NCBI GenBank assembly: GCA_002726205.1
Contig: PBSL01000047.1
Span: 1 to 64,000 of the forward strand
Source: Planctomycetaceae bacterium
GTDB lineage: Bacteria; Planctomycetota; Planctomycetia; Planctomycetales; Planctomycetaceae
Reading direction: 5' to 3'
Length of the DNA stretch: 64,000 nt
Positions within the stretch are counted from its first letter, which is position 1, and every line of letters starts with the position of its first letter. Made by a program: the position numbers and the translations under genes. The notes beneath the pieces are model-generated. The model saw only the letters and a list, made by a program, of their open reading frames with translations. It did not search any database and was not told the DNA's origin. Shown in pieces: positions 52,829 through 60,505 of this stretch.

Positions 52829-53659
52829 TCAGCGGTCGCCTGCGTCGACGGTTCCCTTGCACTCAGGATACTTCAGGCAGCCGAAAAACGCGCCGTACTG
52901 GCCCTTGCGGAGTTTCATGGGGCCATCGCAGCGGGGGCAGTTGGGAACGTCGATTGTCTCGCCGCCGTCCTCTTCCGCCGATGAGCTGGAACCGCCGAGA
53001 CGTCGCATGTCGCCACGGTAACTGCACCACAGGCAGCCCTCGATTGGATCGGGGGGATCGCCGTCGAGCACCCCGGCGACCTCGGCCAGGAACGCATCGA
53101 ATGTCGTGTCGTCGCGGTCCACCTCGGTCCACTCCAGCGACCCGCCCAGCAGTTGCCGATCGGGTGATTCCAACTGCACGTCCCCGGGAACGAAAGAGAG
53201 CAGTCCCATCCGCGTGATCGGCTTGATGCTCGGGAAACCTTCGGCCGCCTGCTCCATGGCCTTCACGTAGGCATGCAACTGGCGGCTGTACATGGTCGCC
53301 TTGTCCTTGCCGGGCTGTCCGGTCTTGAAGTCCACCAGGACCCAGTTGCCGTCATCGAGTTCAACAAGGCTGTCGAAGCGGCCATTGATGACCAGCGGTG
53401 TCGGGCTGCCGGGAAATTCCAACGGCACCGAGCGGACTCTCTCTTCGCCAAAACGGATCACGCCCGGTGGCAATGACGGCAACACGTCCTCGGTCCGTTT
53501 CCCGGTGAAGAATGTCTCCTGGGCTTCGGCGATCGACGAGAAGATGCTCGGCATCGGGATCGACGGCTGGGTGACCCCGTGTCGGACCTTCAGCGTGAAA
53601 CACAGCGGACAGCCACCGTAGAGGAAGGTCAGGTCCGACGGGCTGATCCAGTAAGCCAT
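52829..53659 (-). CDS. PD-(D/E)XK nuclease (Cas4/RecB-like) fused to a topoisomerase-type zinc finger
   Basis: The protein has 276 residues from the ATG at 53659 (CGAGGTG upstream). The nuclease core is NGRFDSLVELDD (Asp96), VLVDFKTG (Asp110, Lys112) and SRQLHAY (Gln127, Tyr131), the Cas4/AddB/RecB-type active site. Cysteines 17 and 20 (GGCPLCF) together with 209 and 212 (CLWCSY) could hold an iron-sulfur cluster, as in Cas4-type nucleases. After an acidic linker, residues 241-267 form a four-Cys finger (CPRC, then C261 and C267 around KYPEC) like the C-terminal fingers of topoisomerase I. No cas or rec gene is adjacent. Confidence 0.85.
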   Translation of the reverse strand: MAYWISPSDLTFLYGGCPLCFTLKVRHGVTQPSIPMPSIFSSIAEAQETFFTGKRTEDVLPSLPPGVIRFGEERVRSVPLEFPGSPTPLVINGRFDSLVELDDGNWVLVDFKTGQPGKDKATMYSRQLHAYVKAMEQAAEGFPSIKPITRMGLLSFVPGDVQLESPDRQLLGGSLEWTEVDRDDTTFDAFLAEVAGVLDGDPPDPIEGCLWCSYRGDMRRLGGSSSSAEEDGGETIDVPNCPRCDGPMKLRKGQYGAFFGCLKYPECKGTVDAGDR

Positions 53660-53720
53660 GGCGGGTGCACCTCGCGCGAGGAAACGTCTGGTCGCCGGGC
53701 CGGCACTCAAGCGGAGCCGG

Positions 53721-54995
53721 CTAGACGATCGGTTTCCATCCCGGCTCGTAATCACGGGCCCACAACGCGGCGGCCTTGGGATTGCCGAGGATGTGTCCGT
53801 CGCTGGCCCGGCAGTTGATCGCGCCGCTGGTCCGCTGGGCGATGTTGCCCAGGTGGCACAGCAGCGTGCTCTTGTGGCCCTCGGTGATCTCGCAGTTGAG
53901 TTTCTCCGGCGCGTCGTTGCGGATCGCGTCGGTAAAGTTGTCGATGTGCTCGATGTCTCCGCGGCTCTTGCCGGTCACCTTCTCGATGACCTTGTCGGCC
54001 GCATCGTAGACGGTGTGCCCACCGTTGCCGTCGAGTTCCAGGGAACCCTTGTCGCCATAAAAGGCGACGAACCCGTCCCGGTGACGATTGCAACTGAGTC
54101 CCTGCCAGGTGATGGCCCGCTTGCCGGGGAACTCGAAGGACACCTGGTGGGTGTCGGGCGTCTGTTGGTCATCGGTCCAGTGGTAGCGGCCGCCGCTGGA
54201 GGTGACCCGGATCGGAAAATCGACACCCAGGCCCCAGCGGCACAGGTCCAGCGTGTGGACACCGTTGTTGCCCAGTTCGCCGTTGCCCCAGTGCCAGAAC
54301 CAGTGCCAGTTGTAGTGCACCCGGTTGTCGAGATAGGGGAGACGCGGAGCGGGGCCTTGCCAGAGATCGTAGTTGAGATGTCCGGGGACGGCGGCGGGTT
54401 TGCCGTGGCCCAGCGATCCCCGGGCGCTGTTGTAGTAAGCCCGGACGAGGTAGACGCGTCCGATGGCTCCCTCGTGCAGTTTTCGCATCGCATCGATCGT
54501 CTGCGGCCCGCTGCGACGCTGGGTGCCGACCTGGACGGCCCGCTTGTGCTTGTGCGCCGCTTCGACCATCCACTCGCCCTCCTGCGGATTGTGGCAGCAG
54601 GGCTTCTCGCAGTAGACGTGCTTGCCCGCGTTGACGGCCAGGATTGTCGCCGGGGCGTGCCAGTGGTTGGGTGCGGCACACACGAGTGCATCGACCGACT
54701 TGTCATCGAGGATGCGGCGAAAGTCGGTAACTGGAGTCGGTGCCTTGGCCCCGGTGCCGGCAACCAGCTTGGCACAGGCGCTTGCCCGGTTGCTGTCGAC
54801 GTCGGCGACATACTTGACCTCGACGTTGGGACGGCCGGAGAAACTGACCGAGAGGCTACGGCCCCGGCTCAGGCCCATCACGCCGACGACAACCTTGTCG
54901 TTGGCGGCTGCGGCGCGAGCCGTGCCGGCCAGTGACGTGGCGGCCACCGCGGCCGTGCTTCCCAGGAACGTGCGTCGATTCAGCGTGGAGGTCAT
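53721..54995 (-). CDS. Gfo/Idh/MocA-family oxidoreductase, Tat-exported
   Basis: The protein has 424 residues from the ATG at 54995, with CAGGAGA upstream; the frame opens at 55103 but has no leader there. The Tat leader is LNRRTFLGSTAAVAATSLAG. The NAD(P)-binding fold follows (KVVVGVMGLSRG), with the substrate-domain motif GKHVYCEKPCCHNP (EKP lysine) and WHWFWHWGNGELGNNGVHTL containing the family's catalytic His region. Exported members of this family oxidise or hydrolyse glycosides with a bound cofactor. It is on the same strand as the nuclease 61 nt downstream. Confidence 0.93.
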   Translation of the reverse strand: MTSTLNRRTFLGSTAAVAATSLAGTARAAAANDKVVVGVMGLSRGRSLSVSFSGRPNVEVKYVADVDSNRASACAKLVAGTGAKAPTPVTDFRRILDDKSVDALVCAAPNHWHAPATILAVNAGKHVYCEKPCCHNPQEGEWMVEAAHKHKRAVQVGTQRRSGPQTIDAMRKLHEGAIGRVYLVRAYYNSARGSLGHGKPAAVPGHLNYDLWQGPAPRLPYLDNRVHYNWHWFWHWGNGELGNNGVHTLDLCRWGLGVDFPIRVTSSGGRYHWTDDQQTPDTHQVSFEFPGKRAITWQGLSCNRHRDGFVAFYGDKGSLELDGNGGHTVYDAADKVIEKVTGKSRGDIEHIDNFTDAIRNDAPEKLNCEITEGHKSTLLCHLGNIAQRTSGAINCRASDGHILGNPKAAALWARDYEPGWKPIV

Positions 54996-55145
54996 CAGTC
55001 GGTCTCCTGTCCTGTTTCGTGTGCGTCTCGACCAGTCACAACATACTAACCCAACTCGCCCGCCACGGCGACCACCCACGGATCGCCGTCGACGGGAGTT
55101 CATCCGGCAACGGGCGGCCGCGGCAGCTGGAATCCTTGGGAATTT

Positions 55146-56417
55146 CTAGTGGTCGGTGACGGCTCCGTCCCCGAACCGCATCCGGGGCCGGTTGGCCGGC
55201 ACATAGGGCCGCTTGGCGGCGACCTTCTCGTCGAGCGTGACACCCAGGCCCGGCTTGCCCGGGATCAGCGCATAACCATCCTTGAACCGCGGCCCGTCAC
55301 CGCGGAACAGGTCCTGGAAGAACTGCGACGGCGGCCGGCTGATTTCCTGGATCGCGAAGTTCGGCGTGGTCACATCGACGTGCAGCGAGGCCAGCGTACT
55401 GACGCTACTTTGCGGATTGTGCGGGGCCGTCTGGATTCGGTAGGCCTCGGCGATCGTGGCAATCTTCTTCAGTTCGAGGATTCCACCGCAGTGAACCACG
55501 TCGGGTTGCACGTAATCCACCAGGTGCCGTGAACAGATCGGTGCAAAGCCGTACTTGGTGAACAGCCGCTCGCCGGTCGCCAGCGGGACCCGCGTCTTGT
55601 TTCTCAGATGTGCCAGTTCGTCGACATCTTCGATCTGCGTGGCCTCCTCGACGAAGTAGGGGGAGTACTGCTCGGCGCGGGCGCAGAATTCCACGGCCAT
55701 CGGCGGCGTGGGAAATCCGTGCAGGTCGATCAGGATCCGGAAGTCCGGTCCCACGGCTTCGCGAACTGCCTTCAACCGGGCAATCGCATCGCGGACGTCC
55801 CTGGAAGGATCGACGACCAGGCCGCGTGGCCTGAGGAATCCGCCCTTGGCGGCGACCCAGCCGTCGGCCTTGGCCTGGGCCCAGTTCTTCGCGTAATCCT
55901 CGGGTGTTGTTCCGCCGGCGTGCACATACATCTGCATCTTGTGCCGGGCACGGCCGCCGAGGAGTTTCCAGACCGGCAGGCCAACCGACTGCCCGAGAAT
56001 GTCCCAGAGGGCGATTTCGACGGCGCTGATGGCCGAGTTGAGGATCGGGCCGCCTCGCCATCGCGGCCAGCGATACATCGCCTGCCAGTGCATTTCGATG
56101 TCGGTGGGGTCCTGTCCAACCAGGTAGCGGCGGTGCTCCAGGATCGCCTGCTCGACGGTCCGGGCCTTGCTGGTGATCGAGCCCTCGCCCAATCCGACCA
56201 GCCCGCGGTTGGTCACAACCTTCACGAAAACGTAGTTCTTGCCACCGGCATTGACGACGATCGTCTTCAGGTCGGTGACCTTCAGTTTCGCCTTGCGGGC
56301 TTCTTCGCGGGCGAGGGCGAACCGGCTGCCGGGGCCGGACAACAGGCCCAGGCCACCGGCCGCGGCGGTGGCGGCGGAAACAAGAAAATCACGGCGGTCC
56401 AACTGGCGAATTGACAC
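55146..56417 (-). CDS. Galactonate-dehydratase-like enolase-superfamily enzyme with Tat leader
   Basis: The 423-residue protein starts at GTG 56417, with GGAAGGAG upstream. The Tat leader is LDRRDFLVSAATAAAGGLG. The enolase-superfamily barrel shows metal ligands in RILIDLHG, YFVEEATQ and PLATGERLFTKYGF, the DVVHCGGI strand and the acid/base His in IQTAPHNPQSS, close to DgoD-type D-galactonate dehydratases. An exported dehydratase is uncommon; the leader is clear. It is followed downstream, 150 nt away, by the Gfo/Idh/MocA gene on the same strand. Confidence 0.92.
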   Translation of the reverse strand: MSIRQLDRRDFLVSAATAAAGGLGLLSGPGSRFALAREEARKAKLKVTDLKTIVVNAGGKNYVFVKVVTNRGLVGLGEGSITSKARTVEQAILEHRRYLVGQDPTDIEMHWQAMYRWPRWRGGPILNSAISAVEIALWDILGQSVGLPVWKLLGGRARHKMQMYVHAGGTTPEDYAKNWAQAKADGWVAAKGGFLRPRGLVVDPSRDVRDAIARLKAVREAVGPDFRILIDLHGFPTPPMAVEFCARAEQYSPYFVEEATQIEDVDELAHLRNKTRVPLATGERLFTKYGFAPICSRHLVDYVQPDVVHCGGILELKKIATIAEAYRIQTAPHNPQSSVSTLASLHVDVTTPNFAIQEISRPPSQFFQDLFRGDGPRFKDGYALIPGKPGLGVTLDEKVAAKRPYVPANRPRMRFGDGAVTDH

Positions 56418-56492
56418 GGCGACGCTCCTTCCGGAAACAGGTGAGGAAACGTCGTCAGCTTGGACGATCGCCGATGCGGTTGCAAACGCCGG

Positions 56493-57527
56493 CTACTCCG
56501 CCTCTTCGACGGTGAATCCGTGCTGCAGCCGGTGGTGCGGCCCATCAAAATGCTGCGTGCTCTTGAAGAGCTCGTGGCGGCCATCGCCGGCGTGCTGCTC
56601 GACCTGCTTTCGCAGGGCGAGCAATTCGTCCTTGCCGGCCGGCCGGAAGCCGCGACCGACCTTCAGGGCCTGGTCGAGGTCGCGCTGCAGGCGAATGCCC
56701 ACGACCTGGCTGGAGACCGGCTGCGAGAGCGAGTAGCGGATGCACTCGGCGGCGGTGGCCATGCCCGTTGTCGGGATGGCCCCGTTCTTGCCGTCGGGGC
56801 TTCCCCCGAGGCTCTTCATCCCGATCACCCCGACACCCCGCTTCAGGCATTCCGGGATCACCGTCCGCTGGAAACTGCGGAAGAAGTAGTCGCAGATGTT
56901 GATCGGCATCTGGGCGGTGGCCCACTTGTAGGGCTGCCCGAGCATGTTGAGGTGGATCCGCGGATCCTTGTGGCCGGTGAATCCGATGTAGCGGACCTTG
57001 CCGGCTTTTTGTGCCTCGAGGGCCGCCTTCAGGCCGCCTTTTTCAAAGACCCAGGCCGGGTCGTTGTCGTAGTTGATCTCGTGGAATTGCCAGAGATCGA
57101 TGTGGTCGGTCTTCATCCGCTTCAGGCTGTCGTTGAGGTTGGCGATCGAACCCTTGTAGTCCCGTTCACAGTTTTTCGTCATCAGGAAGACCTTGTCACG
57201 GCGGTCCTTGATGGCGTCGCCCATCAGTTCCTCGCTGTACCCGTCGTGGTAATCCCAGGCGTTGTCGAAAAATGTCATGCCCTTGTCGATCGCCTGGTGC
57301 ATCAGCTTGATCGCCACCGGTTCCCCATCGTCCTTGCCGGCCTGGCCGATGTGCCAGCCACCCAGGCAGAGGATCGACACCCGTTCGCCGGTCTTTCCCA
57401 GCGGTCGGGTCGGCAACCCGGCCCCGTCGTCCTTTTGGCTTCCCAGCAGTTCCTCGCCCAGTCCCAGTGCCACGCCGGCGGCGACGCCGGCCTGCAGAAA
57501 ATCACGGCGGGTGGATTCGTCAGTCAT
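56493..57527 (-). CDS. Aldo/keto reductase with Tat leader
   Basis: The protein has 344 residues from the ATG at 57527; the open frame continues to 57866 antisense to the next gene and was not used. The leader is STRRDFLQAGVAAGVALGLG. The catalytic tetrad of the family is in place: Asp in TFFDNAWDY, Tyr in HDGYSEEL, Lys in VFLMTKNC and His in LWQFHEIN. It probably reduces or oxidises a sugar-derived carbonyl. It is the first gene of a minus-strand series with the dehydratase and the Gfo/Idh/MocA oxidoreductase. Confidence 0.93.
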   Translation of the reverse strand: MTDESTRRDFLQAGVAAGVALGLGEELLGSQKDDGAGLPTRPLGKTGERVSILCLGGWHIGQAGKDDGEPVAIKLMHQAIDKGMTFFDNAWDYHDGYSEELMGDAIKDRRDKVFLMTKNCERDYKGSIANLNDSLKRMKTDHIDLWQFHEINYDNDPAWVFEKGGLKAALEAQKAGKVRYIGFTGHKDPRIHLNMLGQPYKWATAQMPINICDYFFRSFQRTVIPECLKRGVGVIGMKSLGGSPDGKNGAIPTTGMATAAECIRYSLSQPVSSQVVGIRLQRDLDQALKVGRGFRPAGKDELLALRKQVEQHAGDGRHELFKSTQHFDGPHHRLQHGFTVEEAE

Positions 57528-57563
57528 CTGCAACACTCCGGGTGAATCGGGTTCCAGGCGGAG

Positions 57564-57572
57564 ATGATACCA
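57564..57572 (-). promoter_or_regulatory. Extended -10 promoter element of the aldo/keto reductase
   Basis: On the minus strand TGG-TATCAT (hexamer 57564-57569, five of six consensus) with a leader of about 30 nt to the ATG at 57527. No good -35. Confidence 0.35.
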
Positions 57573-57657
57573 CAGGTCCAGCACGACTGGCACACCTGCC
57601 AACCGGCTCGCTAGGATCGGCCCTGCAGTCAGTACCCCTTCCCGGAGTGTTCCCTGA

Positions 57658-59418
57658 ATGCCTGGCCTGTTCAACCGGTTGCCTCGTGTCCCGCTCCTGC
57701 TGCCGCTTCTTGCGGTCGTGATGGTTCCGCTCCTGCTGCCGGCCGCCGACAAGCCGGCCCCGTCGGCGGCGGCCACGATCCGCAAGGCGCTGAAGGCGCG
57801 AGGCGTGCAGGTTCGGCGGGCAACCCCCGAAACCGTCTCGGGTGACCGGGCGATCAAGGTCCACACCGACCTGGTCTATGCTCGCTACGGCGATCGCTCG
57901 ATGGCACTGGACCTGTTTGAACCTCCGCCGACGGGCCGCTTGCGACCGGGGATCCTCGTTGTCCACGGGGGCGGCTGGTTGAAGGGTGACAAGCAGAAGT
58001 TTCATGCCCTGGCCAAGGCGCTGGCGCTGAGAGGATATGTTGCCGCAGCGGTGGGATACCGCCTGGGCGGTGAAGCACGGTTTCCGGCAGCCATCCATGA
58101 CTGCAACGCGGCCACGCGCTGGCTGAGGGCAAATGCGGCCCGCTTCGCGGTGGACCGGAAACGCATCGGGGCGGTGGGAGGATCGGCCGGTGGGCATCTG
58201 GTGGGGTTGATGGCCGCAGCAGCTCAGGTGAAATCGTTGCAGGGACGAGGTGGGCATCCGGACTGGTCCAGTCGACTGCAGGCGGCGGTGGTCCTGGCCG
58301 GGCCAATGCAACTGGCGACCGGTTCGGTGGCCCGCAAGTCCCGCGAACAGCCCGATGCGTCCAATGCCAACAAGTGGTTTGGCAAGACCGTCGACGAGGC
58401 GCCCGCGCTGTACCGGCTGGGGGCACCCTTCACGCACTTCTCGGCTGCGACACCCCCGATGTTCTTCCTGCGTGGTCAATTCGACAGCCCGGCTGCCAAC
58501 GTGCCCGCCCGCGAAAAACTTGCCCGGCTCAAGGTCGCCAGCATCGCCCGGGTTTATCATCAGGGCCGTCACGGCTGCTGGAACCAGCACCCGTGGTTCG
58601 ACGTGATGGTCGACGACATCGACGAGTTTCTTGCCGATTCGCTGGGGGATCCAGACCCGGCGGGACTGCACCGCTGGACCCGCTGGCTGTCGATTCCCGG
58701 AGTCGACGTGTTTCGGGGCCGCGATCGCGTGGAACTGGTCGTCGGCCCCGAATTTTCCGGCAAGGTGCTGCAGCTGCCGCGATTGAACAACCCGGTTCGT
58801 CATGTCGAGTTGATTGATCCCGGAGCGCGCTCCGGGAAGCCGCAGAAACTGAAGCTGGTTTCCCAGGTCAACCGCTGGGACATCCCTCTTCCCGAATCTT
58901 CGGCGGCCGGGTCCCGCCGGGTGCGTGTCGCCACGGTTGGCCGGCCATGGGTTTCGAAGTTGCCCCGGGTGGTTTCAGCGAAAACGGCCGCGTCGTCGAC
59001 GATCGTGCTGGCCGCACACGACGCGGTTCCGGTCGGCAAGATGCTGCGGTACGAACCCCCGCCACACAAGAACACGCTGGGTTACTGGGTCAACGTCAAG
59101 GATTGGTGCTGGTGGCAGGTGTACATCGAACGGCCGGGGCGGTACGAGATCGTCGTGTTCCAGGGGTGCGGCAAGGGACACGGCGGCAGTCGCGTGGCGG
59201 TGAGCCTGGCCGGACAGACCCGGGAATTCACCGTCGAGGACACCGGCGGGTTTCAGGCCTTCCGTGACCGCGAGATCGGCGGCGTGACCATCGAGCGACC
59301 GGGGTTGTACCGACTCGAGGTCCGGCCCAGGAGCAAGGCTCGCGTGGCGGTGATGGATGTTCGCCGGATCGTGCTCAACCGCAGCGGCGATCCGCGGGCG
59401 GTCAGCGGCGGCGAATGA
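57658..59418 (+). CDS. Secreted esterase (BD-FAE/alpha-beta hydrolase) with C-terminal beta domain
   Basis: The 586-residue protein has a leader (VPLLLPLLAVVMVPLLLPAAD). Residues of about 75 to 325 are an alpha/beta hydrolase with GILVVHGGGWLKGD (oxyanion hole), GAVGGSAGGHLVGL (nucleophile Ser) and HQGRHGCWNQH (His). From about 340 there is a second region with repeated strand patterns. It starts like an alpha-L-fucosidase C-terminal/DUF5077-type domain (RDRVELVVGPEFSGKVLQL) and ends in a likely carbohydrate-binding fold (PGRYEIVVFQGCGKGHGGS). The last 17 bases overlap the 3' end of the convergent gene. Confidence 0.9.
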   Translation: MPGLFNRLPRVPLLLPLLAVVMVPLLLPAADKPAPSAAATIRKALKARGVQVRRATPETVSGDRAIKVHTDLVYARYGDRSMALDLFEPPPTGRLRPGILVVHGGGWLKGDKQKFHALAKALALRGYVAAAVGYRLGGEARFPAAIHDCNAATRWLRANAARFAVDRKRIGAVGGSAGGHLVGLMAAAAQVKSLQGRGGHPDWSSRLQAAVVLAGPMQLATGSVARKSREQPDASNANKWFGKTVDEAPALYRLGAPFTHFSAATPPMFFLRGQFDSPAANVPAREKLARLKVASIARVYHQGRHGCWNQHPWFDVMVDDIDEFLADSLGDPDPAGLHRWTRWLSIPGVDVFRGRDRVELVVGPEFSGKVLQLPRLNNPVRHVELIDPGARSGKPQKLKLVSQVNRWDIPLPESSAAGSRRVRVATVGRPWVSKLPRVVSAKTAASSTIVLAAHDAVPVGKMLRYEPPPHKNTLGYWVNVKDWCWWQVYIERPGRYEIVVFQGCGKGHGGSRVAVSLAGQTREFTVEDTGGFQAFRDREIGGVTIERPGLYRLEVRPRSKARVAVMDVRRIVLNRSGDPRAVSGGE

Positions 59419-60505
59419 CCGGGACTTTTCGCCAACCTGAAAAACTCTCGGTGTATTCCCGGATCGAGAAGCACCAGATCACGAGTTTTTTTCCCTGGAG
59501 ATTGTCGCGGCGGCGGAGCAACGTGATCCGGGTTGCCGTGGCCCCCGACCCGCGGACACCGACAAGGTCGACCGGGATCCCCAACCCCGCGGCGACGTGG
59601 TCGGGGAACCCGGCACCCCGGGCGAACAACGCCGGATCGTGAAAGACCAGGGTGTGGCTGTCGCCCATCACCAGGACCGGGCTGCTGCGGGAGACGGGCA
59701 CGGGTTGTGGTTTGCCGTTCTTTCCGGAGGAACCCGCGAAAGTCAGTGGCAGCGTTTCGGTGACCGGGTCGTCGGGGGACTGCCGTCGGGCGAGGTCACC
59801 GGTGATCGTAACCGGTCGGGTCTCGGCAGCCGACTTGAAGCGGACAAGTCCCTTTCGCCATTGGGCCTTTTTGAGTGTGTCGAGAAGTGCCACCGCGGCA
59901 ATCGCCGCGCCGCGACCCGACCAATGTGAATCGGTCCGGCAATACAGGGGGCCGGCGCGATCGTCTCTTCGCTTCAGGAACACCGGCAGCAGGTCCAGCA
60001 GTCCAACACCGCGTTGCTTCAACACCCGGTGGAATTGTCGGTGGTAGGGGTCCAGCCGCGGCGGTGATCTGTCACGACCGATCTTGACCAGGGGCGAGAG
60101 TTTTTCGGGATAGACGGACGCTTTGGCCGGAACCGGGACCACCACCAGCTGGATCCCGGCGGCCTTCAACTGGCGATCGAAATCGACAATCGCTGCCAAC
60201 GGGTCGGCGTATTTCCTGTTGTTGGCCCGGCTGACTGCTGCCGCCTGTTTTCCCCAGAACGGCCCGACCGTCATCGCTCGTAACTCGGGTACAAGAAACA
60301 GCCAGCCCTCGACCCCGGTGACGTAGGAGTGTTTCAAGGCGGTGGCACGATCGAGTCGGTTCCGGGCGAATTCGAGGAAACCGTTGACCTCTGCTGCCGG
60401 AGCTTTCGGCGGTGGGTCGGACGCGTGGACCGCGCCCTGGCCGAGCGTGGCGGCGATGGAAACGACCAGCAGGCAGCGGGCCAGGCGTTCGCGGCAACGG
60501 ATCAC
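59402..60505 (-). CDS. AlgJ/AlgX-like SGNH acetyltransferase, second copy
   Basis: The protein has 367 residues from the GTG at 60505, which overlaps the TGA of the upstream gene (GTGA). The leader is RLARCLLVVSIAATLGQGAV. The family marks are GVEGWLFLVPEL near the N-terminus, the catalytic Asp-His pair in CRTDSHWSGRG (about residue 193) and the Ser in VLVMGDSHTLVF (about residue 279). In alginate synthesis AlgJ/AlgX move acetyl groups onto the polymer in the periplasm. Third gene of an AlgI-AlgJ-AlgJ unit. Confidence 0.88.
   Translation of the reverse strand: MIRCRERLARCLLVVSIAATLGQGAVHASDPPPKAPAAEVNGFLEFARNRLDRATALKHSYVTGVEGWLFLVPELRAMTVGPFWGKQAAAVSRANNRKYADPLAAIVDFDRQLKAAGIQLVVVPVPAKASVYPEKLSPLVKIGRDRSPPRLDPYHRQFHRVLKQRGVGLLDLLPVFLKRRDDRAGPLYCRTDSHWSGRGAAIAAVALLDTLKKAQWRKGLVRFKSAAETRPVTITGDLARRQSPDDPVTETLPLTFAGSSGKNGKPQPVPVSRSSPVLVMGDSHTLVFHDPALFARGAGFPDHVAAGLGIPVDLVGVRGSGATATRITLLRRRDNLQGKKLVIWCFSIREYTESFSGWRKVPVIRRR

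Noticed and set aside
52829-53659. CRISPR Cas4 as evidence of a CRISPR system
   Set aside because: No repeat-spacer array and no cas1, cas2 or effector genes in the window; only the nuclease fold is shared.
48477-54935. Several plus-strand frames of 425-555 codons
   Set aside because: All oppose well-supported minus-strand genes (SASA, DUF1501, DUF1549/1553, Gfo/Idh/MocA); no domains.
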